A DNA stretch of 6,237 nt, taken from contig DQCG01000604.1 of the NCBI GenBank assembly GCA_003533825.1, forward strand, positions 1 through 6,237, written 5' to 3'. Each line of letters opens with the position of its first letter. Positions within the stretch are counted from its first letter, which is position 1. The DNA comes from Phycisphaerales bacterium (GTDB lineage: Bacteria; Planctomycetota; Phycisphaerae; Sedimentisphaerales; Anaerobacaceae). Below the pieces are notes generated by a model that was not told where the DNA came from, ran no database searches, and saw nothing but the letters and a program-made list of their open reading frames with translations. Below are positions 1 to 5,716 of this stretch, piece after piece. A program made the position numbers and the translations under genes.

Positions 1-861
1 TACCGGTATGTGCCGCACCTCGAATTCGGCGCCGAAGGCGAGTACCTGACCGACCGCCTGACCGATGAGGCGCTTCGGATTATGGACAAGTCAAAGGACA
101 AGCCATTCTACCTCAATCTTTGCTATCATACGGTCCACACGCCAATCGAAGGCAAGCCTGAGCTTGTCGAGTATTACAAAAACAAGGTCAGGCCCGGCAT
201 GCATCATCAGAACTACGAATATGCCGCCATGGTCCACAGTCTCGATGAAAACGTCGGGCGAATTCTGAACAAGATCAACGAGCTTGGCATTGCCGATAGC
301 ACGATTGTCGTGTTCTTCTCCGATAACGGCGGTTACATCAATAAGTTTAATAAAAGGGCTGTAACCAGTAATTATCCGCTGCGCTCCGGCAAGGGCTCGC
401 TGTACGAAGGCGGTGTCCGGGATCCCCTGATTGTTCGATGGCCCGGCGTTACTCAAGCCGGCAGCGTTTGCAGTGAGCCGGTCAGCTCGATTGATTTCTA
501 TCCGACTTTCCTCGGTATGACCGGCCTGGCCGGCGATGCCGAACACAATGCCGACATGGATGGTATAAGTCTCGTGCCCCTGTTGAAAAATCCGTCAGCA
601 AAACTTAAACGACAGGCCCTTTACTGGCATTATCCTCACTATTACCCGACGACCAGCCCGGTCGGTTCGATTCGGCAGGGTGACTGGAAACTATTGGAGT
701 ATTTCGAGGATAATCACGTCGAACTGTATAATCTCAAAAATGACATCGGTGAGCGGAACAATCTTGCCGAAAAGATGCCCGAAAAGGCCGAGGAACTTCG
801 CAAGCATCTTGCCGTCTGGCGTAAGGACGTTAAAGCCCAAATGCCCACGAAGAAACCTTGA
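1..861 (+). CDS. Type I (formylglycine-dependent) sulfatase, C-terminal part, cut by the window start
   Basis: Type I sulfatases hydrolyse sulfate esters, in environmental bacteria usually on sulfated polysaccharides or glycans, and normally act outside the cytoplasm. The frame is open from base 1, so the gene begins upstream; the GTG at 10 is just an internal valine. The visible 286 residues (numbered from base 1) hold HTVHTP at 43-48, the SDNGG motif at 107-111 whose Asp and Asn belong to the calcium site, and SGKGSLYEGGVR at 129-140 with its conserved sulfate-site Lys and Arg. The small C-terminal subdomain follows, with GDWKLLEY at 227-234 and ELYNLKND at 241-248. Family members usually have 450-550 residues, so roughly 170-250 are missing, including the CxPxR-type motif that becomes formylglycine and any signal peptide. 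Activity and export therefore cannot be judged here. The substrate is not readable from the fragment. It is first of three closely spaced plus-strand genes. Confidence 0.95.
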   Translation, partial: YRYVPHLEFGAEGEYLTDRLTDEALRIMDKSKDKPFYLNLCYHTVHTPIEGKPELVEYYKNKVRPGMHHQNYEYAAMVHSLDENVGRILNKINELGIADSTIVVFFSDNGGYINKFNKRAVTSNYPLRSGKGSLYEGGVRDPLIVRWPGVTQAGSVCSEPVSSIDFYPTFLGMTGLAGDAEHNADMDGISLVPLLKNPSAKLKRQALYWHYPHYYPTTSPVGSIRQGDWKLLEYFEDNHVELYNLKNDIGERNNLAEKMPEKAEELRKHLAVWRKDVKAQMPTKKP

Positions 862-873
862 TCGATTTGTCCT

Positions 874-878
874 GAGGA
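874..878 (+). promoter_or_regulatory. Ribosome binding site GAGGA supporting a TTG start
   Basis: GAGGA lies 9 bases before the TTG at 888 and 12 before the TTG at 891, but 21 before the first in-frame ATG at 900. The spacing favours one of the TTG codons as the start of the acetyltransferase gene. The call rests on spacing alone. Confidence 0.45.
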
Positions 879-887
879 CTTGAACAT

Positions 888-1454
888 TTGTTGGATAACA
901 TGGATCCTATCCGAGAATATATCGATGTGAAGATGATTCGAGAGAATCTCGACAATATCCCCGAATACAGTTTGCCTTCCGGTTATTCGATCCGATGGTA
1001 CCAGCGGGGATATGAAAAACACTGGCAGGCGGTCCAGTCGCTTGCCGACGAGTATACCAGGATGACGCCGGACCTTTTTGGAGAGCAATTCGGAACCGAT
1101 ACAGAGTTGCTTTCCGATCGACAGTGTTTTCTCTGTGACAGCGAAGATAATATTATTGGAACGGCCACGGCATGGCTTGATAATCCCGATGAGAAATCGC
1201 CCGGCAGAATCCACTGGTTAGCGATAATTCCCGAGCAGCAGGGCAAAGGGCTTGCTAAACCACTTCTCACTATAATATGCAACAGACTAAAAGAGCTTGG
1301 GCACGGCAAAACATACCTGACCACTCAGAGCGTTAGAATTTCTGCGATTAATCTCTACGCCAAGTTTGGATTTTCTCCTCTGATTGACTCGGAAATTGAC
1401 AGAGAGATATGGCATAAACTTCAGAAACATATAAAATATCCACTGTTGTTCTGA
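888..1454 (+). CDS. GNAT-family N-acetyltransferase
   Basis: This is a probable cytoplasmic acetyl-CoA-dependent acetyltransferase of the GNAT fold; the acceptor is unknown. With the TTG start it has 188 residues, a usual single-domain GNAT length. The acetyl-CoA pyrophosphate-binding motif A is clear: strand IHWLAIIPE at 108-116, loop QQGKGLAKPL at 117-126 (the Q/R-x-x-G-x-G/A signature), then a helix to about 138. Motif B is the NLYAKFGF stretch at 155-162, where Tyr is the usual general-acid position. A preceding strand, NIIGTATAWLD at 88-98, fits the fold. The start is uncertain: TTG 888 or 891 suits the GAGGA at 874-878, while ATG 900 would shorten the protein by four residues. It follows the sulfatase by 26 bases and may be co-transcribed. 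GNAT genes sit beside many unrelated genes, so the neighbourhood does not reveal a substrate. Confidence 0.88.
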   Translation: MLDNMDPIREYIDVKMIRENLDNIPEYSLPSGYSIRWYQRGYEKHWQAVQSLADEYTRMTPDLFGEQFGTDTELLSDRQCFLCDSEDNIIGTATAWLDNPDEKSPGRIHWLAIIPEQQGKGLAKPLLTIICNRLKELGHGKTYLTTQSVRISAINLYAKFGFSPLIDSEIDREIWHKLQKHIKYPLLF

Positions 1455-1481
1455 ACTAAAGTTTTAATATTACTAATACGT

Positions 1482-1485
1482 GGAG
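1482..1485 (+). promoter_or_regulatory. Ribosome binding site GGAG fixing the start at 1495
   Basis: GGAG lies 9 bases before the ATG at 1495. An in-frame GTG at 1480 overlaps this site and would add five residues before the signal peptide, with no ribosome binding site of its own. The ATG is therefore preferred. Confidence 0.6.
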
Positions 1486-1494
1486 AAATTATCT

Positions 1495-2190
1495 ATGGCG
1501 CCCAAATCTTTTAGGAATATATTTCTTGCCGTGGTTGGATTAATCTGTGGCGTTAGCTATGGTGATCAAGTTCCCGACCTTGTCGCTCGGTTGGAGAAGC
1601 TTGATGGTAAAGATTCAATTCGTGCGATGGTTCACATCAGTGATCGTTTATCCAAGGTCAAGGACGAAGAATCCAAACTGCTTGAGCAGGCGGATTTTGT
1701 CATCACGGCGGATGCCAATACTCTGACGCTCATGGTTGCCGGTAAGATTTCAGATAACAGGCTCTTTCGGGAATTTTCCATACTGCGTGCTGGGCAGTTG
1801 GTGCAATACGACCTGCATCTGGCAAAAGAGCTGGACGGGCTCAAATTTCTTGAGAACGAACCTGATGTGTACCGGGGCGTTTCGTGCCGGCGATGGCATT
1901 TGAAATCCCAGCGCAAGGAGTCAAGATTCGGAATAAGCTCGACAATGCTGCGAGATGTAACACTTTGGATTGACGCCGGGGGCTATCCGATAGCCGGCTC
2001 GTTCAAGACTCAGACGAAAGGCAGGTTTTTGCTTATTAAGTTCAATTCCGAATCGACAAGGGAACAGCGTTATCAGCGAATCGGAGGCCGCCTTATCCTG
2101 GTTTTAGACAAAAACGAAACAGACATGAAATCTAAAGCAGGCGAAGAGAAGCGAACCGTAACAACTACCGTTGACGTCAAGCAGAATTGA
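1495..2190 (+). CDS. Exported protein of unknown function, possibly LolA/RseB-like fold
   Basis: I do not recognise this 231-residue protein by name. It begins with a short basic stretch (K4, R7) and a hydrophobic segment at about 9-20, ending in SYG before Asp24, which suits signal peptidase I. The Cys at 18 is preceded by GLI, not a lipobox, so a lipoprotein is unlikely. The mature part alternates strand-like and charged stretches. DVTLWIDAGGYPIAG at 154-168, followed by RFLLIKF at 177-183, resembles the 'LWID...P' strand-turn found in LolA/RseB-type half-barrel proteins that bind lipid or lipoprotein; this is only a fold-level guess. The C-terminal tail from about 206 is charged and polar (KNETDMKSKAGEEKR). 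It follows the acetyltransferase by 40 bases. It is clearly a gene: good ribosome binding site, signal peptide and a long open frame. Its role is unknown. Confidence 0.8.
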   Translation: MAPKSFRNIFLAVVGLICGVSYGDQVPDLVARLEKLDGKDSIRAMVHISDRLSKVKDEESKLLEQADFVITADANTLTLMVAGKISDNRLFREFSILRAGQLVQYDLHLAKELDGLKFLENEPDVYRGVSCRRWHLKSQRKESRFGISSTMLRDVTLWIDAGGYPIAGSFKTQTKGRFLLIKFNSESTREQRYQRIGGRLILVLDKNETDMKSKAGEEKRTVTTTVDVKQN

Positions 2191-2225
2191 CAGAGGATGG
2201 AGTGTTATGTAAGCAGGGACGGCGG

Positions 2226-2278
2226 AGCTTTATAAAAGCTAAGCCTGTGATTTTCGGGGCAGAGTTCCAGTCAGGCTT
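2226..2278. repeat. Small inverted repeats between convergent genes; possible weak terminator
   Basis: Two inverted repeats fill much of the gap between the convergent genes. AGCTTT (2226-2231) and AAAGCT (2235-2240) form a perfect 6-bp stem with a 3-base loop. AAGCCTG (2241-2247) and CAGGCTT (2272-2278) form a 7-bp stem with a 24-base loop. Neither is followed by a long T run. On the minus strand the second stem is followed by AGCTTTTAT, so a weak terminator for the minus-strand operon is conceivable. The location is right for a terminator, but the structure is not typical of an intrinsic one. Confidence 0.25.
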
Positions 2279-2282
2279 GCAA

Positions 2283-3365
2283 TTAAGCTGAATTCAATGA
2301 AGGTTTATTGAAGTCCGGCTGATTCTTTACAAAATCCGTCAGGGTATGAATCGTACCGATATTGTAATTTTCCTCGACGTGATATACGTATTCCAGATTG
2401 CCGCCCTCGTTATCTTCGAGAATACGTTCGGCCCAGCTTATTATCGGCTCGGTGTTTTCGTTCGACATGTCACCCGGCAGGGGGGCAACGCTTATCAGCA
2501 TATCTTTTCCGAAAATCTGCCGTGCTTTTCTTATTGATGTATCGCCGCCGAGGTCGAGGCAGCGGAGATTTGAGATTTTCGAAAAGACCTGCAGATGATT
2601 TGTGCCTGGCCCGCAGGAATGCAGCCGGATGGGTCCGAGATTTTCGCCGATTTTCGATGTCACCGGCACTACGAATTTTTCGATAAGTTCCGGGCTGACC
2701 ATGCATGATGAACATTCGCCGACATGCACACCGGTTATTGGCAATTCAGCTATTTGGGAAAAATGCCGGCAGAGAATGATAAATGCTTCACCAATCCAAT
2801 TCATGATTTTCAGGCATCGCTGCTGTTCTGTCATCATATCGATGAAGAAAGTCTCTCCGAGGAATTTCTGAGCAGTGGTCATAGTTCCGTGTATGACGGC
2901 CCGGCCGGATGTGTCCCAGAAGAACGGCGGGATCGCGCGAAGCCGCTTTGCCGAATCGTTCTGTACCCGGCGAATCTGCTCGTCGAAAAGCTTAACAAGC
3001 TCACGGTCGAGCAGGCTTTCCGGTGCCGGCAAATCGTCCAGACCCTTTCCCGACAGGCAACCCGGCGTTATATCGGCGTCATAACTGTCGTGGGGGACAA
3101 AATGTGCGCCCAGAAGCATACCGAGAATCATGTTCGGCTGAATGCCTCCGATCTGAATCTGCCTGTTGTCCCGGTAGTCAATCTGTCCCAGGTTGGATTC
3201 CGAATAGAAAAGTCGCATCCCGGGAAATTGTGCCGCCGCGTATTCGTTGCACTCGCAGTCAATAGCATAACGTCTGTCCGGATTGAAATAGTACTCACGG
3301 TCAAAACGTACACCCAGTGCCCTGGCCATCCACCCCTTCGAAAGCGTTCCTGAGATATTAATCAT
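2283..3365 (-). CDS. Uroporphyrinogen decarboxylase (URO-D)/MtaA-fold protein, not the haem enzyme
   Basis: A 360-residue protein of the URO-D superfamily, TIM-barrel proteins that include uroporphyrinogen decarboxylase and the zinc-dependent cobalamin methyltransferases MtaA, MtbA and CmuA. The recognisable core is SPELIEKFVVP at 224-234, followed by RLHSCG at 247-252 and CLDLGGD at 269-275. H249-x-C251 matches the zinc-binding His-x-Cys of the methyltransferases. The N-terminal arginine-rich substrate motif of true haem-pathway UroD is absent, so it should not be called hemE. The third zinc ligand of MtaA-type enzymes, a Cys near the C-terminus in a GCG-like turn, is not visible; that region reads YHVEENYNIG at 328-337. 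It lies 24 bases after the Gfo/Idh/MocA gene, which implies one transcript. The ATG at 3365 has only a weak GAG ribosome site 7 bases ahead, consistent with translation following the upstream gene. The reaction and substrate are unknown. Confidence 0.85.
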   Translation of the reverse strand: MINISGTLSKGWMARALGVRFDREYYFNPDRRYAIDCECNEYAAAQFPGMRLFYSESNLGQIDYRDNRQIQIGGIQPNMILGMLLGAHFVPHDSYDADITPGCLSGKGLDDLPAPESLLDRELVKLFDEQIRRVQNDSAKRLRAIPPFFWDTSGRAVIHGTMTTAQKFLGETFFIDMMTEQQRCLKIMNWIGEAFIILCRHFSQIAELPITGVHVGECSSCMVSPELIEKFVVPVTSKIGENLGPIRLHSCGPGTNHLQVFSKISNLRCLDLGGDTSIRKARQIFGKDMLISVAPLPGDMSNENTEPIISWAERILEDNEGGNLEYVYHVEENYNIGTIHTLTDFVKNQPDFNKPSLNSA

Positions 3366-3389
3366 TTCAATTCTCGAACATGTAACAGG

Positions 3390-4415
3390 TCAGGACCTGC
3401 CGTCCAGTTCGCTGATAGTCACAGGCCTGCCCGATTCGGCGGAAACATCCGCCGCGAAGCATATAGCGTGAGTTTGTGCCGCATCTTCCAAATCCGGGTA
3501 TGGCCGCTTGTCCTCAATGATACAATCAAGGAAATGCGACACCTCACCTTCGAAGGGATGATGGGCAACGTCGGCACTGTCCGGCAGGATGCAGGGGATT
3601 TTCATAAAATCAGTCTGTCCGTCAAAGAGCTTCGGGGCGAAGATTTCATTATTGCGAATCGTGCCCTCGGTCCCGTAGACACCGATGTTGAATCTGTACG
3701 GCATCTGTGCGTCGAATGTCGTTGTGCTGCGCCCGATCTTGCCGTCCTCGAATTCGACGTTGACTGAAATGGTGCCGGGGTACTCGATGGGATTTTCCGT
3801 TTTAACCTGGTAAGCGCAAACTGCCTTAGCTTCGCTGCGGGCAAACCAGCGCAGCGCATCTATCGCGTGACAGCCGCCGGTCAGGATCGCCGTACCGCTC
3901 TGCTGTCTGCTCGCATACCATTTCTCCTCGGTCGTCATCCATATCCGGTGCATATAATCGACCTCCACCATGAAGATGTTGCCGAAAACACCCTGCGTTA
4001 TTAGCCGGTCGATTGTCATCAGCAGCGGATTCCAGTGCAGCACGAAACCGACCAGTGTCTTGACTCCGGCCTTCTTCACGGCCTGTTGCTGCTTTCGCAT
4101 ATCTTCCAGCGTTATGGCCACCGGCTTTTCGATTATGATATGCTTGCCGGCCTCGGCGGCGTCGACGGCGTATTTCGTATGCAGATTGTGAGGCGTACAG
4201 ACCACGACAATGTCCGTATTTTTACGCCGGAGCATCTCTGCGGCGTCGGTTTCAATCGCACAATCCAATTCGTACCGGTCACGATAACGTTCCGCATTTG
4301 CACGCTTCAGGCTGACCAGGGCACGGATTTCCGAGCGTTCGTCTTTCTCAAAGGCCTTTATATATTCCTCCGCCACCGCGCCGCAGCCGATAATCCCTAC
4401 GCCAAGTTTTTCCAT
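3390..4415 (-). CDS. Gfo/Idh/MocA-family NAD(P)-dependent oxidoreductase
   Basis: A 341-residue enzyme of the family that oxidises or reduces sugars, cyclitols and related compounds in the cytoplasm; length is typical. The Rossmann domain begins at once with GVGIIGCGAVAEEY (5-18), whose GxGxxG-type turn binds the dinucleotide. CTPHNLH at 73-79 ends a core strand, and EKPVA at 96-100 carries the conserved Lys97 used in catalysis. The C-terminal domain contains GGCHAIDALRWF at 180-191; His183 and Asp186 fit the active-site helix of the family. There is no twin-arginine or other signal peptide, unlike many planctomycetal relatives. The start at 4415 is chosen because GGAG lies 5 bases ahead and the Rossmann motif follows directly; a TTG at 4481 would add 22 unsupported residues. 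It is first in a two-gene unit with the URO-D-like gene, and divergent from the mutarotase. The substrate cannot be deduced from sequence. Confidence 0.93.
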   Translation of the reverse strand: MEKLGVGIIGCGAVAEEYIKAFEKDERSEIRALVSLKRANAERYRDRYELDCAIETDAAEMLRRKNTDIVVVCTPHNLHTKYAVDAAEAGKHIIIEKPVAITLEDMRKQQQAVKKAGVKTLVGFVLHWNPLLMTIDRLITQGVFGNIFMVEVDYMHRIWMTTEEKWYASRQQSGTAILTGGCHAIDALRWFARSEAKAVCAYQVKTENPIEYPGTISVNVEFEDGKIGRSTTTFDAQMPYRFNIGVYGTEGTIRNNEIFAPKLFDGQTDFMKIPCILPDSADVAHHPFEGEVSHFLDCIIEDKRPYPDLEDAAQTHAICFAADVSAESGRPVTISELDGRS

Positions 4416-4420
4416 ATTCG

Positions 4421-4424
4421 CTCC
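4421..4424 (-). promoter_or_regulatory. Ribosome binding site GGAG deciding the oxidoreductase start
   Basis: On the minus strand, GGAG preceded by an A-rich run lies 5 bases before the ATG at 4415. It supports that start over the upstream in-frame TTG at 4481. Confidence 0.65.
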
Positions 4425-4465
4425 TTTTTTTACCGTTGCAAAAACTTCTTTTCCTGGATATTTAT

Positions 4466-4475
4466 GATTATAATC
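4466..4475. promoter_or_regulatory. Palindromic -10-like element GATTATAATC in a divergent promoter region
   Basis: The perfect palindrome GATTATAATC contains TATAAT on both strands (4469-4474 on plus; the complement of 4467-4472 on minus). It sits between the divergent oxidoreductase and mutarotase genes, about 50 bases from the former start and about 77 from the latter. Spacing would suit a -10 box in either direction. Only weak -35 candidates exist, such as TTCTTT at 4446-4451 for the plus strand with a 17-base spacer. A second TATAAT at 4528-4533 lies only 18 bases before the mutarotase ATG, so its transcript would start at the ribosome binding site. Confidence 0.3.
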
Positions 4476-4551
4476 TAACAATACCGAATGTACAGAGATT
4501 CAAAGGTAACCGGAGTAATGAAATATTTATAATCGATTCGAGGTTTGAGCT

Positions 4552-5667
4552 ATGACTAATAAAATTATCTCAATGTGGATACTGCCGGCAATTCTCTTTT
4601 TCTCGACTTTTGCTGAAGCGACGTCTGTAAAATCGAAGCTGTTTGGCAAAACCGCCGACGGCAGTCAAGTCACTTTATATGAGCTGGTCAATGCTAACGG
4701 TCTGCGGGCGACGGTTATGGACTATGGAGCGATTCTGGTCGATTTTGAGGTGCCGGACCGCGACGGCAGATTGGCCGACATCAATCTCGGATTTGATGAG
4801 CTCGACCCATACATTAAGAGAAATCCGCTTTTCGGTGCCGTCGTCGGGCGCTATGCCAATCGCATTGCAAATGCAAGTTTCACTATTGATGGGGTCGAGT
4901 ATAAGATAACACGGAATTCAGGCAAAAATCACATCCACGGCGGCAGGCAAAAAAGATTCGACAAGGTTATGTGGAAAGGCGAGGGATTCCGGAATGACGA
5001 AGGAGCGGGCGTGCGTTTTACTTATCTCAGTAAAGACGGCGACGAAGGTTTTCCCGGCAATCTTGATTGCACCGTAACCTACACGCTGACAAACAAAAAC
5101 GAGCTGAAGATTAACTACCGGGCGACGACGGATAAATCGACCGTCGTGAACCTGACCAACCATGCCTATTTCAATCTCGCCGGGGCCGGCAGCGGCGACG
5201 TTTTGGGCCACGAGATGATGATTAACGCCGACTTCTACACGCCCGGCGATAAGGCACTAATCCCCACCGGTGAAATCCTCAGCATAAAAGGTACGCCCCT
5301 CGATTTTACCGAGCCTAAAACAATCGGGGCAAGAATCGAGCAGCTTGCCGAGACTCGCGGCTATGACCATAACTACGTGCTGAAAAACTCCGATGGCTCG
5401 CTCATCCTCGCCGCCCGTGTGTATGAGCCGGGCAGCGGCAGGATTATGGAAGTCTACACAACCGCGCCCGGCGTGCAGTTATATACTGCAAACGGCATGA
5501 GAAATCTTAAGGGCAAAGCCGGCAAGGTTTATCAGAATCATTACGGCTATTGCCTCGAAACCGAGCACTTCCCCGATTCGCCCAACAAGCCACACTTCCC
5601 CTCGCCAGTCCTGCGTCCCGGCGAAAAATACGACACGACGACGGTATTTAAGTTCTCGACAAAGTAA
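4552..5667 (+). CDS. galM: Exported aldose 1-epimerase (galactose mutarotase)
   Basis: Aldose 1-epimerase interconverts the alpha and beta anomers of galactose, glucose and related sugars. The 371-residue protein is full length for the family plus an N-terminal signal peptide: K4, a hydrophobic segment at about 5-20, then AEA before Thr24 as a signal peptidase I site. It therefore acts outside the cytoplasm. The expected active-site positions are present: YANRI at 101-105 (Arg104), HIHGG at 127-131 (His129), NLTNHAYFNL at 200-209 (His204, general acid), YDHNYVL at 271-277 (Asp273) and CLETEHFPDSPN at 334-345 (Glu336, general base). The last motif normally reads E-[ST]-Q; here Gln is replaced by Glu338. 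GAGG at 4540-4543 lies 8 bases before the ATG. It is divergent from the Gfo/Idh/MocA operon, which suggests a shared sugar-related control region, and converges on the HtrA-like gene. Confidence 0.95.
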   Translation: MTNKIISMWILPAILFFSTFAEATSVKSKLFGKTADGSQVTLYELVNANGLRATVMDYGAILVDFEVPDRDGRLADINLGFDELDPYIKRNPLFGAVVGRYANRIANASFTIDGVEYKITRNSGKNHIHGGRQKRFDKVMWKGEGFRNDEGAGVRFTYLSKDGDEGFPGNLDCTVTYTLTNKNELKINYRATTDKSTVVNLTNHAYFNLAGAGSGDVLGHEMMINADFYTPGDKALIPTGEILSIKGTPLDFTEPKTIGARIEQLAETRGYDHNYVLKNSDGSLILAARVYEPGSGRIMEVYTTAPGVQLYTANGMRNLKGKAGKVYQNHYGYCLETEHFPDSPNKPHFPSPVLRPGEKYDTTTVFKFSTK

Positions 5668-5716
5668 AAAGCCCCGGCGTAATCCTGAATGTCACTATCG
5701 CATTTTAGGGCGTTTT
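5666..5716. terminator. Possible bidirectional terminator between convergent genes
   Basis: AAAAAGCCC (5666-5674) can pair with GGGCGTTTT (5708-5716) apart from one A-G mismatch, enclosing a 33-base loop. Read on either strand the GC part is followed by a T run (TTTT on plus, TTTTT on minus), as expected for a shared terminator. The arms overlap the stop codons of both genes. The GC stem is only 4 bp and the loop is long, so the structure is marginal and the call rests mainly on symmetry and position. Confidence 0.3.

Noticed and set aside
91..546. 151-codon minus-strand open frame inside the sulfatase gene
   Set aside because: Antisense shadow of the conserved sulfatase core.
714..1214. 166-codon minus-strand open frame across the sulfatase end and acetyltransferase start
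   Set aside because: Overlaps two genes with firm motifs on the other strand and shows no domain of its own.
1495..1563. Lipoprotein signal in the unknown exported protein (Cys18)
   Set aside because: The residues before the Cys are G-L-I, which do not fit a lipobox; SYG before Asp24 fits signal peptidase I better.
2724..3353. 209-codon open frame on the plus strand, opposite the URO-D-like gene
   Set aside because: It lies wholly antisense to a gene with clear family motifs, shows no recognisable domain, and is explained by codon bias of the real gene.
2283..3365. Haem-pathway uroporphyrinogen decarboxylase (hemE)
   Set aside because: The N-terminal arginine-rich substrate-binding motif is missing, while a His-x-Cys metal motif typical of the methyltransferase branch is present; no haem genes adjoin it.
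4035..4478. 147-codon open frame on the plus strand, opposite the Gfo/Idh/MocA gene start
   Set aside because: Antisense to the Rossmann-domain coding region; its sequence has no family features and it runs through the oxidoreductase ribosome site.
4416..4481. N-terminal extension of the oxidoreductase from a TTG at 4481
   Set aside because: The added 22 residues precede the Rossmann motif without a homologous counterpart, and GGAG at 4421-4424 points to the ATG at 4415.
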